A stretch of 64,000 bases of DNA from JBGLNJ01 sp034434835 (GCA_034434835.1 DAOTXX010000076.1:15358-79357), one strand, 5' to 3'. Positions 29,273 to 38,047 are shown, counted from the stretch's first letter. Numbers and translations are program-made. The notes: generated from the letters alone by a model not told the origin.

Positions 29273-29327
29273 TTGACAAATGGCTTGAATTATGCTATTC
29301 TGTTGCTGTATTATAGTACGAAACTAT
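29273..29327 (+). promoter_or_regulatory. Divergent + strand promoter with palindromic operator
   Basis: TTGACA at 29273-29278 and TATTCT at 29296-29301 are 17 nt apart. Just past the expected start site is the inverted repeat ATAGT-ACGAA-ACTAT (29313-29327). The CGAAACT half also occurs twice in the promoter of the second IclR gene (62499-62505, 62523-62529). I infer an IclR operator controlling the + strand genes that begin at 29657. Confidence 0.55.
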
Positions 29328-29400
29328 GTTTTATTAGATGAAACCACTCCAGATGAACAATCCGAGGGCGTCCTTCGCTTGCGCTCAGGATGAACTCCGC

Positions 29401-29630
29401 GCCCGAAGCAATCTCCATGTGGCAAGAATGAGATTGCTTCGGCCTTTGGTCTCGCAACCCTGGCACCGCCCGCCAGGGCAGGTGTGACAGGCATTGGTGT
29501 AAACTTTAGCCCCGGAGTGCGGCCTTCAGGCCGCGTTTTATGCAGGCTGAAGTCTGCACTCCAACCTTAAGTTGACACGCATGGTGTGACAGGCTGTAGG
29601 GATTTACCCACGCTATGTGGGAAATACCCG
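29401..29630. repeat. Cluster of dispersed palindromic elements
   Basis: No gene is seen between the divergent promoters and 29657. The stretch contains a GAAGCAATCTC...GAGATTGCTTCGG pair (29405-29442). Next is a 41-nt segment, 29451-29491, identical in inverted orientation to 16485-16525. A GGAGTGCGGCCTTCAGG-type hairpin lies at 29514-29562. Last is a segment, 29599-29627, that is the inverted form of 16451-16479 with one mismatch. These copies appear in the reverse order and orientation to the 16.4 kb cluster. Confidence 0.65.
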
Positions 29631-29656
29631 GAAAATCTTTACAAGGAGGATAGCGG

Positions 29657-30331
29657 ATGCCTGAAACCTACACTTTGGCAGAAGCGACGATGAAGGTGAT
29701 CCAAGATCGCCGCAGTATTCGGGAATGGACGGATGAACCGATCTCCGAGCAAGACCTTGCGATGATTTTGGAAGCAGGTCGGTTGGCGCCATCGGGCGAG
29801 AACGCGCAACCCTGGCGTTTCATCATCGTGAAGGATGCCGAGACGCGCAAAAAGATAGGCGCGCTGGCCGGTGGTGGAAGCGGTCGCCGCTTTACGGCCG
29901 AGTTCGTCACCAATCAGATGCAAGAACGCTTTGCCAGCTTGCAGGACGAAGCCAAAAAGAAAGCGGCTTTTGAAAAGCTGACGTCGGGCCAGGTATCGGC
30001 CTTTCTGGCCAATGCGCCGCTCAATATCGTCGTATGCGGAAAGAAAGACGTTTGGGACATGCCGCTGGACACGTCGGCTGCCATCGAGAACATGCTCTTG
30101 ATGATCACGGCACTCGGCCTGGGCGCTTGTTGGGTGATCGCGCCCTGTATTGATATCCGCGACGAAGAACGCGTCAAGGCGTTGCTCAATATCCCCGAAG
30201 GCTTCAAGGCGGTCAGCGTCATTTCGGTGGGGCGGCCTACACGTCCACACAAACCACGCCCACGCATGCCGATCCATCAACTGGTTTTTTCGGAAAAGTG
30301 GGGCGACCCTTACTACAAGGATCAAGCATGA
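29657..30331 (+). CDS. Nitroreductase-family FMN protein
   Basis: 224 residues, usual size for the nitroreductase superfamily. FMN-contact motifs are RRSIREWTDEPI near residue 18, GRLAPSGENAQPW near residue 42, and the C-terminal GLGACWV and VISVGRP blocks. A strong AAGGAGG site precedes the ATG. It overlaps the next gene by 4 nt and begins a + strand run with a CoA-transferase and a ferredoxin. It may be a flavin reductase, nitroaromatic or enoate-type reductase; the sequence does not decide. Confidence 0.9.
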   Translation: MPETYTLAEATMKVIQDRRSIREWTDEPISEQDLAMILEAGRLAPSGENAQPWRFIIVKDAETRKKIGALAGGGSGRRFTAEFVTNQMQERFASLQDEAKKKAAFEKLTSGQVSAFLANAPLNIVVCGKKDVWDMPLDTSAAIENMLLMITALGLGACWVIAPCIDIRDEERVKALLNIPEGFKAVSVISVGRPTRPHKPRPRMPIHQLVFSEKWGDPYYKDQA

Positions 30332-30792
30332 ACGACAAAACTATCTCTCAAGAGTACGCGAACGACCTCATCTTTGAGCTTGAAAAAGCCTTTTGGGATG
30401 AACGCGGCAAAGGCGCGCGCTTTCGAGTGACGACGGTGGGGCGCGAGTTTTTCAAGGCCGAGTGTCTGCCCCGTCTCCAGTCCACCGAGATTGAGGACAT
30501 GATTCGCGCGGTAGAGGGCGCGCTGAAGGACAAGGGCATTGTGAGCCGGGTATCTGCCACGCGCGATGGCCGCTTGCTGCGCGTGTGCATCGAAGGCTGC
30601 ATGCACCGGTCAGTGGAAGATAGATTGGTGGCGCAAGAGACCAAGCCGTTCACCTGCGTGCCGGCCAATCTGATCGTGTTGGCGGTTGAAGAAAAACTGG
30701 ATCGCCCGGCTGAGCTGGCCGAGATCAAGCTGGAAGATGGCGTTTGCCAGGTCCTGATCGTCCTGTTCGATCAGCGGCCTGTTCTCGTCTAG
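30328..30792 (+). CDS. Unknown protein with conserved-looking cysteine motif
   Basis: 154 residues, unrecognised. It is soluble, with no signal peptide or membrane segment. Five cysteines are present (46, 87, 91, 110, 140), including C-x3-C-x-H at 87-93, which could bind a metal or cofactor. The 3' part predicts a beta-rich small domain (IKLEDGVCQVLIVLFDQ). The ATG overlaps the nitroreductase stop (ATGA) and the CoA-transferase A gene starts 9 nt downstream, so it belongs to this operon and probably works with one of these enzymes. Confidence 0.75.
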   Translation: MNDKTISQEYANDLIFELEKAFWDERGKGARFRVTTVGREFFKAECLPRLQSTEIEDMIRAVEGALKDKGIVSRVSATRDGRLLRVCIEGCMHRSVEDRLVAQETKPFTCVPANLIVLAVEEKLDRPAELAEIKLEDGVCQVLIVLFDQRPVLV

Positions 30793-30801
30793 GAGGTGCG
30801 C

Positions 30802-31701
30802 ATGAGCAAGGTGTGCACTCTGGCCGAGGCGGTAGCTTCGGTTCCCTCTGGCGCGCACGTGGCCCTGTCGGGGTTTGCGACGGCGCGCTGCACGATGGCG
30901 TTTGCTCATGAGGTCATCCGCCAAAAGATAACCAAGCTGACCGTTTCGCAGTGCGTTGGCGCGATGGATGCCGACATACTGGTCGGAGCGGGCGCCGTAG
31001 AACGCATCATCTATGGCGGCGGCTCACGCGGCCGCTCTGGGCCGCACTCGTGCCTGAATCGAGGCATCGAACAAGGAACGCTGAAAACGGAAGAATTCAG
31101 CAGCCTCTCGCTGACCTTTCGCTACCTGGCAGGCTCGCTCGGCCTGCCTTTCATCCCGATCCGTTCTCTGAATGGCTCCGATATTCTCAAGCAGTTGCAG
31201 CAAGTAACCCCGCCCGTGGTCAGCACCCTGAAGGATCCTTTCACGGGTGAAGAGTGGCTTGTGCTAAAGGCGCTGGTGCCGGATGTGTCTGTTGTGCAAG
31301 TGCAAGTTGCCGATGAGGAGGGGAATGCCTGGATTCTGGGGCCGCGTTGGGACAACGTGGAACAGTCCAGGGCGAGCCAGCGAACGATTGTCATTACTGA
31401 GCGGCTTGTGTCTACGGAAACGATCCGCCAATACCCGGAACGGACCGTGATTCCAGGGTTCAGGGTTTCACATGTGGTTCACTTGCCTTTCTCGGCACAT
31501 CCATCTTCCGTGTATGGTGTGTATGATTTTGACCGGGGACATATCAAAAAGTATGCTGAGGCTTCCAAGACACCTGAGGGCCTTCAAGAATATCTGGATC
31601 AGTACGTGTATGGCGTGCAAGATCATTGGGGCTACCTTGAAGCCGTGGGCGGCATGAAGCATCTCAATCGTTTGTTGGCTGATCCGCTTTTGGGGTATTG
31701 A
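30802..31701 (+). CDS. CoA-transferase subunit A (glutaconate/3-oxoacid CoA-transferase family)
   Basis: 299 residues resembling the alpha subunit of family I CoA-transferases such as glutaconate CoA-transferase. The family glycine-rich segment is AHVALSGFATARCTMAFAHE, followed by YGGGSRGRSGPHS and a C-terminal VYDFDRGHIKKYAEA block. AGGAGGTG lies directly upstream of the ATG at 30802. The B subunit follows 33 nt downstream. It likely moves CoA between an acyl-CoA and a free organic acid, perhaps one taken up by the adjacent importer. Confidence 0.87.
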   Translation: MSKVCTLAEAVASVPSGAHVALSGFATARCTMAFAHEVIRQKITKLTVSQCVGAMDADILVGAGAVERIIYGGGSRGRSGPHSCLNRGIEQGTLKTEEFSSLSLTFRYLAGSLGLPFIPIRSLNGSDILKQLQQVTPPVVSTLKDPFTGEEWLVLKALVPDVSVVQVQVADEEGNAWILGPRWDNVEQSRASQRTIVITERLVSTETIRQYPERTVIPGFRVSHVVHLPFSAHPSSVYGVYDFDRGHIKKYAEASKTPEGLQEYLDQYVYGVQDHWGYLEAVGGMKHLNRLLADPLLGY

Positions 31702-31734
31702 TGCGCCACGACAAGGCGCGTGAGGAGAAGGACG

Positions 31735-32511
31735 ATGACATCAGGCATTGAATATGCTCCTTATGAGTTGATGGTCGCCGCAGGCGCTCGTGAGCTCAAA
31801 GATGGCGAGATCGTGGTTGTGGGGCTTGGTCTGCCGGTGATTGCCACATTTCTTGCTCAACGTACTCATGCCCCCCACATCACGATCCTGTTTGAATTGG
31901 GCGTGGTTGATCCAGAGCCTCTTGAAGTAGGAGTAGACGGTCTCTCCGATCCCAGGATCTGGTATCGGGCCAAAATCCATTCCAGTTTTGCAGACATGTT
32001 AGGTTCAGTTTTACACAGAGGGATTGTAGATGTGGGATTTCTGGGGGGGCTTGAAATTGATACGCATGGCAACCTGAACACGACCTTGTTAGGCGATCCG
32101 AAGGGCAGGTTCCGCCGCTTTACGGGCAGCGGTGGCGGCAATGACGTCGCCTCGAATGCCAGACGCACCGTCATTCTCATTCGCCACGAGGCAAGAAAGC
32201 TGAGGGAGGCCGTATCGTTCATCACGAGTCCCGGGTATTTGGGAGGATATGATGAGCGACAGCGCGCAGGCTTGCGCGGAGGCCCCAGCCGCGTGATCAC
32301 CGATAAGGCAGTGTTTGGCTTTGATCCGGTCAGTAAACGGATGAAGCTCGAGTCCATCCATCCCAATACGACACTGGACGACGTTCTTTCGAATATGTCT
32401 TTCCGACCCATTGTTCCCGACCATGTACCCTTTACCGAGCCGCCGACTGCAGAGCAGGTTCGATTGATACAAGAAGAGATCGATCCGACAAGAGCATACG
32501 AGGGTAGTTAA
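31735..32511 (+). CDS. CoA-transferase subunit B (glutaconate CoA-transferase-like)
   Basis: 258 residues. With the ATG at 31735, preceded by GAGGAGAAGG, the predicted catalytic glutamate in ITILFELGVV falls at position 54, the same number as the catalytic Glu54 of the glutaconate CoA-transferase beta subunit. The family loop GGLEIDTHGNLNTTLLGD and the glycine-rich TGSGGGNDVAS are present. Retention of the glutamate argues for a true CoA-transferase rather than an IpdAB-type ring hydrolase. Confidence 0.87.
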   Translation: MTSGIEYAPYELMVAAGARELKDGEIVVVGLGLPVIATFLAQRTHAPHITILFELGVVDPEPLEVGVDGLSDPRIWYRAKIHSSFADMLGSVLHRGIVDVGFLGGLEIDTHGNLNTTLLGDPKGRFRRFTGSGGGNDVASNARRTVILIRHEARKLREAVSFITSPGYLGGYDERQRAGLRGGPSRVITDKAVFGFDPVSKRMKLESIHPNTTLDDVLSNMSFRPIVPDHVPFTEPPTAEQVRLIQEEIDPTRAYEGS

Positions 32512-32546
32512 CAAGAACATGTTGGGTTGCTACTGGGAGAAAGATT

Positions 32547-32792
32547 ATGCCGTACGTTGTGACCGACAAGTGTATCCTGTGTGGAGCGTGTGTGTCGGGG
32601 TGTGAAAGTGGGGCGATCACCGAAGGTGAAACGCAATCGCACATTGACATCAATATCTGCATCGAGTGCGGCACCTGTGAGCGCAATTGCCCGTCCGATG
32701 CCATCATCTATGTGGATGAGGCTGAGGCGGCCGCCATCCTTGCGACGCAGGCAGCGAAAAAATCGGAAGGAGGTGCAACGTATCAAGATTAG
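32547..32792 (+). CDS. 2[4Fe-4S] ferredoxin
   Basis: 81 residues with two complete cluster motifs: Cys9, 12, 15, 19 and Cys38, 41, 44, 48 (CIECGTCERNCPSDAI). The tail is alanine-rich. The ATG is preceded by GGGAGAAAG. It follows the CoA-transferase genes by 35 nt and could supply electrons to the nitroreductase-family protein or to another oxidoreductase in the regulon. Confidence 0.9.
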   Translation: MPYVVTDKCILCGACVSGCESGAITEGETQSHIDINICIECGTCERNCPSDAIIYVDEAEAAAILATQAAKKSEGGATYQD

Positions 32793-32880
32793 CTCTCGCC
32801 CTGTCGAAACTCAGCCTGTATACTTGCATCACAGTGAAATCTGCCACCATCGTATGGTTACACAGCAAAGGAGACCAACC

Positions 32881-34071
32881 ATGAACAAGACGTTCGCACC
32901 CATTATGGCGCTTGTTCTGACAACATCTATCGTCGCGCTAGCGGCGTGCGCAGCGCCTACTGCAGCGCCCACGCAAGCGCCAGCGGCTGCGCCTACCAAA
33001 GCGCCCGCCCCAGCGCAAAAGGCGACAATTGCCGTCTGTTTGCCCGCGCTGGACAATCCCTTGATGCTTGCACTGCGGGATGCTTTTGTCAATACGTTCA
33101 AAGACAAGTATAACGTCGAAGTTGCCAGCGCCGAGGGCAATCCGAATACACAGGCCACCCAGGTGGAAAACTATACCGCCATGAAGGTCAAGTTCATGTT
33201 TGTCATGGCTGTCGAGGCCACCAGCTTGCTGCCTCGCCTGGAAAAGGCCCGTGCCGCCGGAATCCTGGTCATGGTCGCTGGCGGCGAGCCGGGCAAATCG
33301 GGGCGTGATGCCGTCATGAAGATTGACCAGTTCCTGGCGGGCGAGTATGCTGCCTTGCTGGCCAAGAACTGGGTGGAGAAAACCTATCCGGGTGCCGCCG
33401 CAGGCTCGATCGAAACAGCCATCTTTCTCTCAACGCTCAATCCAGAAGCTGTGGAGCGTTCCAATGGACTACTGATGATCAAGGAGCCTTACCTAAAGAA
33501 TGCCGCGGGTGAGTACATTGATGCCTCTGGCGCTCCCATTTCGGACGCGAAGGGGAACTATTTGCCGGGCAAGTCCGAATCGAACCGAGTTCCGAACCCT
33601 GTATACTGCCCGGCCGTTAAGGTCGTGCAAACCCCAACAGCCGAAATGTTCCAGGCCGGCCAGACCGCCATGCAAAACATTCTGACAACCAATCCCAATG
33701 TGAAACTCGTGATTGCCTACGCTTCCGACGGCGGTGTCGGCGCCTCCAAGGCGATCATGGACGAGTACGCCAAAGGAGCCACCAGCGTCATCAAGGACCT
33801 GAGCAAAGTCGCGGTCTTTGGAGTTGGCATGTTCGGTCCTGAAGGGGATGCGATTGTCGAGTCTGCCCAGGGCAAGGGGGTCTTTCGCGGCGCGGTCGCC
33901 TTTGGCGGCGGCGATTTGCCTGGAACCACGGTCGGCATTGCGACCAAGATGCTCAGCGGTGAGAAATATCCAGAGGTCACTTGGGATCCGCTCGCGCTGG
34001 CGACCGTCGTGGACGGCAAGCTGAATGTAAAGCCGGTCGCTAACTCGGGTGTGATCAGCGGCACGCCGTAA
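32881..34071 (+). CDS. Ribose-type ABC transporter substrate-binding lipoprotein
   Basis: 396 residues. The signal peptide ends in lipobox LAAC near residue 22, followed by an alanine/proline/threonine-rich linker. The mature part begins KATIAVCLPALDNPLMLALRDAF, a Peripla_BP_4 (RbsB/XylF-type) fold, with the KVKFMFVMAVEATSLLP lobe motif. An inserted loop of about 50 residues (ASGAPISDAKGNYLPGK region) is unusual. The ATG follows AAAGGAGACC. It serves the ATPase and permease genes directly downstream. Ligand probably a sugar or sugar-like compound, unproven. Confidence 0.9.
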   Translation: MNKTFAPIMALVLTTSIVALAACAAPTAAPTQAPAAAPTKAPAPAQKATIAVCLPALDNPLMLALRDAFVNTFKDKYNVEVASAEGNPNTQATQVENYTAMKVKFMFVMAVEATSLLPRLEKARAAGILVMVAGGEPGKSGRDAVMKIDQFLAGEYAALLAKNWVEKTYPGAAAGSIETAIFLSTLNPEAVERSNGLLMIKEPYLKNAAGEYIDASGAPISDAKGNYLPGKSESNRVPNPVYCPAVKVVQTPTAEMFQAGQTAMQNILTTNPNVKLVIAYASDGGVGASKAIMDEYAKGATSVIKDLSKVAVFGVGMFGPEGDAIVESAQGKGVFRGAVAFGGGDLPGTTVGIATKMLSGEKYPEVTWDPLALATVVDGKLNVKPVANSGVISGTP

Positions 34072-34219
34072 TGCTCCAAAACAAACTCACCACCTTTCCT
34101 CCTGGAGAGAATTATCCGCGATTGTGCGACGACAACGCGGGCACATCCGTCAGGGGTGGCCGGGGCAACTGCCCCGGCCATTCCCAATCTATCAGATTCC
34201 TTGTGCAATGGGTTGGGGC

Positions 34220-35008
34220 ATGAATGTAGAATACCTCGTTGAGATGAAAGGCATCTGTAAGCGTTTCGGCGGTGTAGATGCTCTCAGAAACGTAGACCTG
34301 GAACTGAGGCGCGGCGAGATCATGGGGATCGTCGGTGACAATGGCGCTGGCAAGTCCACACTGATGAAGATCCTCTCAGGGGCTTACCTGGCGGACGAGG
34401 GCGAGATTTGGATCGAAGGGGAAAAAGCGCACATTCGGAATCCCCAAGATGCCCTCAACCTGGGTATTAGCATGATCTACCAGGACCTGGCCTTGTTCAA
34501 CAACCTGGACGTAGCCAGGAATATCTTTATCGGTCACGAATGTGCTCGCGGGCCATTCAAGGTGCTGCTGGATAAGAAGAGCATGTACAAGAAGACGGCA
34601 GAGTTGATCCGGGAGCTGCGTGTTGATATCAAATCACCCCAACTCAATGTTGCGCGAATGTCCGGCGGTCAGCGTCAGATGGTGGCCTGCGCCCGCGCCA
34701 TTGCCTTCCAGTCCAAGATACTGATCATGGATGAGCCTACAGCGGCCCTGGGCGTGACAGAGGCTAACAAACTGCTCAGCCTGATCCGCGACCTGCGAGA
34801 CAGGGGGCTGGGCATCTTGCTCATCACCCAGCGCATCCCGGACGTCTTGGCGATTGCCGACCGTGTATTCGTCTTGAAAGGCGGGCAACGGCAGGACGTT
34901 CTGGAAGTAGGCAAGGTGACCCTTGACGATGTGGTGACGATGATCGTCAGGGGCAAGGATCGCAACGGGACGCAAGCTCCGGATATGCAGTATCGGTCTT
35001 TCGGATGA
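34220..35008 (+). CDS. Ribose-type ABC transporter ATPase (single domain)
   Basis: 262 residues with one nucleotide-binding domain: Walker A GDNGAGKST, signature MSGGQRQM and Walker B ILIMDEPTAALG. The usual RbsA has two such domains in about 500 residues; this is the half-size FrcA type, which would work as a homodimer. I place the start at ATG 34220 since the frame upstream does not resemble the family; ATG 34208 is possible. The stop overlaps the permease start by 4 nt. Confidence 0.9.
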   Translation: MNVEYLVEMKGICKRFGGVDALRNVDLELRRGEIMGIVGDNGAGKSTLMKILSGAYLADEGEIWIEGEKAHIRNPQDALNLGISMIYQDLALFNNLDVARNIFIGHECARGPFKVLLDKKSMYKKTAELIRELRVDIKSPQLNVARMSGGQRQMVACARAIAFQSKILIMDEPTAALGVTEANKLLSLIRDLRDRGLGILLITQRIPDVLAIADRVFVLKGGQRQDVLEVGKVTLDDVVTMIVRGKDRNGTQAPDMQYRSFG

Positions 35009-35979
35009 ATCCAATGTCCAGAATCAATTTGAGCAGCCTGCAACGATACACCATCATGTTCGTCCTCCTGGCGCTAATGGCTCTCTTTGCGCTGGCAAGC
35101 CCCTACTTTCTGACGCTGCGCAACCTCACGAATATCATCACCCAGAACACCTACTTTGTCATCGTTGCCGTGGGCCTGTCGTTCGTGATGATCGGGGGCG
35201 GCATTGACCTCTCGGTCGGGTATCAGATGTCTCTGGTCGGCGTCGTCACAGCGATGTTGATGGTCGTCTATCAACTGCCGGTCTGGCTGGCCGTCATGGT
35301 TGGACTGTTGCTTGGCACTTGCCTGGGGCTGATCAACGGCCTGATCGTAACTCGGATCAAGGTCTTTCCCTTGATTGCCACGCTGGCAACCAGCGTGATT
35401 TTCCAGGGGATTTCGTACATGCTCAGCCAGTCCAAGACCTACCGGAACTATCCAGAGGAATTTCTCTTTATCGCCAAGGGGATGGTGCTGGGGATTCCAT
35501 TCGATGTTTTCCTTGCCTTGGTCATCGTCGTCCTGGCGAGCCTTGTCTACTATGAGACGATCTTTGGGTTGAGGCTTATCGGATTGGGCGGAAATGAGGA
35601 AGCGTCCAGGTTGGCCGGCATCAACACGCGCGCGATCAAGATCGCCACTTATACGATCTGTGGGTTTCTGGTTGCTGTTGGCACCATGGTCATGATCGCC
35701 AAAGCCAACACGACCCACTCTTCCTTCGGGCCTGGCACCGAGTTCACGGCCTTGACTGCGGCGATCCTTGGTGGGGTCAGCTTCATGGGCGGGGAAGGCA
35801 ATGTGCCGGCGCTGGTCGCGGGTGTGTTTATCCTGGCAGTCTTGGGGAATGGGATGCAGCTGGCCGGTTGGGGAACTTATGCCCAATTCATTGTCAGAGG
35901 GGTGATTCTCCTCGGAGCTGTAGCGTTTGATGAATACCAGCGCAGCGCAAAACGTTCCAAGCCAAAAGGCAAAAGCTGA
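35005..35979 (+). CDS. Ribose-type ABC transporter permease
   Basis: 324 residues with about eight to ten membrane helices. RbsC-family motifs are MIGGGIDLSVGYQMSLVGVVTA near residue 58, GLINGLIVTRIKVFPLIATLAT, and the ATPase-contact segment NEEASRLAGINTRAIKI. ATGA overlap couples it with the ATPase gene. Its last 19 codons, with the following spacer, also occur as part of a decayed duplicate at 59361 onward. Confidence 0.92.
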   Translation: MNPMSRINLSSLQRYTIMFVLLALMALFALASPYFLTLRNLTNIITQNTYFVIVAVGLSFVMIGGGIDLSVGYQMSLVGVVTAMLMVVYQLPVWLAVMVGLLLGTCLGLINGLIVTRIKVFPLIATLATSVIFQGISYMLSQSKTYRNYPEEFLFIAKGMVLGIPFDVFLALVIVVLASLVYYETIFGLRLIGLGGNEEASRLAGINTRAIKIATYTICGFLVAVGTMVMIAKANTTHSSFGPGTEFTALTAAILGGVSFMGGEGNVPALVAGVFILAVLGNGMQLAGWGTYAQFIVRGVILLGAVAFDEYQRSAKRSKPKGKS

Positions 35980-36019
35980 AACGGCAAAAATCGCTGGCGA
36001 GCAACTGAAAGGACAAAGC

Positions 36020-36955
36020 ATGGACAGAGATCCCAAGATGGGGATGCGCCCCGAGTTTGGGCCTGGGCCAGGAGACCCTACGGAGGGAGATCCATTCCAG
36101 ATTCCTGATGCCGACATCTCACACATCCGCCGGAAATGGCTCGATCTGCCGTATGCCCCCATCTCTCCGGCGCAAAAGCTTGACCTCTACTTGCCCGCAG
36201 AAGGGGACGGGCCGTTCCCGATCGTGTTGCATATCCATGGAGGCGCGTTCGCCATCGGGGATAAGCGCGACATTCACCTCACGCCCTACTTGCAGGGACT
36301 GGAACGCGGGTATGCGGTGGTGAGCGTGAATTATCGCTTGAGCGGTGAAGCGATCTTTCCGGCCGGGCTGCAAGACATCAAGGCCGCCATCCGATGGCTG
36401 AGAGCGAACAGCGCGCGCTATCATCTTGATGGAAACAGAATAGCGGCTTGCGGCGGCTCGGCTGGTGGCTATTATGCTGCGATGGTCTGCCTCACCGCCA
36501 ACATACCTGAGCTGGATGATTTGAGCCTGGGCAATCCCGAGCATCCGTGCCATGTCCAGGCGGTCGTGGACTGGTTTGGGCCAACGGATTTTCTCAAGAT
36601 GGATGAACAACTGGCCGAAAGTGGCTTTGAGCCTGGTGATCACAGCGAAGCCGATTCCCCTGAATCGAGGTATCTGGGAGCCAAAATCACCGAAATCCCG
36701 GAAAAGGTGCGCCTCGCCAACCCGATGACCTACATTCATGCCAATATGCCCCCCATTTTGATCCAGCACGGACGGATAGACAACCTAGTGCCTGTGCAGC
36801 AATCCATCTGTTTTGTCCAGGAATTGGAAAAACGGGTCAGTCATGATCGGTTTGAATTTGATATTCTTGAGAACGCCGGCCATGGCGACCCGTTGTTCGA
36901 GTCAGAAGACAACATGAACCGGGTCTTTCGGTTTTTGGATCGCCATCTCAAGTAA
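36020..36955 (+). CDS. Alpha/beta-hydrolase esterase of the BD-FAE type (copy 1)
   Basis: 311 residues, no signal peptide, so cytoplasmic. The oxyanion motif is HIHGGAF (71-77), the nucleophile Ser147 is in GGSAGG, an acid lies in the HGRIDNLVP loop, and His288 is in NAGHGD. This arrangement matches acetyl-xylan/feruloyl-type esterases of the alpha/beta-hydrolase 3 or BD-FAE group. I chose the ATG at 36020, preceded by AAAGGAC. Adjacent to a ribose-type importer and aromatic catabolic genes, it probably frees an acetyl or aromatic acyl group from an imported conjugate. A decayed copy lies at 59361-60377. Confidence 0.88.
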   Translation: MDRDPKMGMRPEFGPGPGDPTEGDPFQIPDADISHIRRKWLDLPYAPISPAQKLDLYLPAEGDGPFPIVLHIHGGAFAIGDKRDIHLTPYLQGLERGYAVVSVNYRLSGEAIFPAGLQDIKAAIRWLRANSARYHLDGNRIAACGGSAGGYYAAMVCLTANIPELDDLSLGNPEHPCHVQAVVDWFGPTDFLKMDEQLAESGFEPGDHSEADSPESRYLGAKITEIPEKVRLANPMTYIHANMPPILIQHGRIDNLVPVQQSICFVQELEKRVSHDRFEFDILENAGHGDPLFESEDNMNRVFRFLDRHLK

Positions 36956-36982
36956 ACCTTGCGAAGGTCATTTGCAAAGGTT
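36955..36982. repeat. Degenerate AACCTT...AAGGTT palindrome
   Basis: AACCTTGC at 36955-36962 pairs, with one bulge, with GCAAAGGTT at 36974-36982. Its left arm matches the element at 1491-1504 (AACCTTGCGAAGGT). It lies immediately after the esterase stop codon and may act as its mRNA-end hairpin. Confidence 0.45.
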
Positions 36983-37088
36983 TTCCCCCATAGTCAATCT
37001 AAAGAGGTGCCCTTGGCTTGCGCTTGTGGGCCGGGGAATACCTGTGGCCTGAACAAAGGCGTGAGATCCCTTTTCGTTGGGAGTAGAC

Positions 37089-38015
37089 ATGACTGTTCAC
37101 GACCAGCCTGTGCCTGATCGCCGTTATGCTATCAGCGACTTGCCGCCGCGCGCCAACACCGATCACATCAAGAGAAAATTCATTGACGTTCCGTATGCGT
37201 CCACGTCGCCGGCGCAAAAGCTGGACATTTATTTGCCGGATGAAGGGGACGGTCCTTTTCCTGTCATCGTGTCCATTCACGGCGGCGCGTTCATGGGCTG
37301 TGACAAGGCCGACATGCAAGTGACGCCCATGCTGGAGGGATTGAAGCGGGGCTATGCCGTCGTCGCCATCAACTATCGCCTGAGCGGCGAAGCGAAATTC
37401 CCGGCGCTAGTGCAGGATGTCAAGGCTGCCATCCGCTGGATACGGGCCAACGCGCCGCGCTATGGCTTTGATCCGAGCCGGATCGCCGCGTGGGGCGGCT
37501 CGGCTGGAGGCTATCTGGCGACGATGCTGGGCGTGTCCGCGCATGTTTCAGAACTGCAAGACCCGAGTCTGGGCAACGCGGATCAGCCGTGCCATGTGCA
37601 GGCGGTGGTCACCTGGTTCGGGCCGACAGATTTTCTCAAGATGGATGAGTACTTGATCGAGCGCGGACTGACTCCGCTGCCGGGACAGGAGCACAACTCT
37701 GCCGATTCACCCGAGTCGCTGCTGCTTGGCGAAAAAATCACCGAGGTCCCGGAGCGGGTCAAGGCGGCCAATCCCGAAACCTACATCACGCCAGACGCGC
37801 CCCCCTTTTTCATTCAGCACGGTGTGCAGGACCCGGTCGTGCCAGTTCAAATGTCCATCCACCTGGCGGCGAAATTGGAACAGGCGATTGGCAAGGATAA
37901 GGTGAGGCTGGACCTGCTACAGGGTGCCGGACACGCCGACCAGCAGTTCGAGACGCCGGAGAATGTCACAAAAGTGCTGGACTGGCTCGATCAACATCTG
38001 AAGGGTGCGAGATAA
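37089..38015 (+). CDS. Alpha/beta-hydrolase esterase of the BD-FAE type (copy 2)
   Basis: 308 residues, clearly homologous to the esterase just upstream over nearly the whole length (TSPAQKLDIYLP, SIHGGAFMG, INYRLSGEAKFPALVQD). The oxyanion motif is HGGAF, the nucleophile is Ser138 in GGSAGG, and His282 is in GAGHAD. The ATG at 37089 follows GGGAGTAGAC. Two paralogues in a row suggest different acyl or sugar specificities on the same class of conjugate. A 188-nt piece of this gene recurs at 60433-60620. Confidence 0.88.
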   Translation: MTVHDQPVPDRRYAISDLPPRANTDHIKRKFIDVPYASTSPAQKLDIYLPDEGDGPFPVIVSIHGGAFMGCDKADMQVTPMLEGLKRGYAVVAINYRLSGEAKFPALVQDVKAAIRWIRANAPRYGFDPSRIAAWGGSAGGYLATMLGVSAHVSELQDPSLGNADQPCHVQAVVTWFGPTDFLKMDEYLIERGLTPLPGQEHNSADSPESLLLGEKITEVPERVKAANPETYITPDAPPFFIQHGVQDPVVPVQMSIHLAAKLEQAIGKDKVRLDLLQGAGHADQQFETPENVTKVLDWLDQHLKGAR

Positions 38016-38047
38016 GCGCAGCCAAGAAATTCCAAGCGGGTGAAGAG

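Noticed and set aside
30802..32511. IpdAB-type steroid ring hydrolase
   Set aside because: The B subunit keeps the catalytic glutamate at position 54, which fits a CoA-transferase, and no other steroid genes are present.
32581..32880. A longer N-terminus for the ribose-type binding protein
   Set aside because: The upstream extension overlaps the ferredoxin in another frame and would bury the lipoprotein signal; ATG 32881 has a good ribosome site and starts the signal peptide.
35074..36162. A 362-codon open frame on the - strand
   Set aside because: It is antisense to the permease and esterase genes. The product is rich in Gln, Asp, His and Arg, which is typical of shadow translation of membrane-protein genes.
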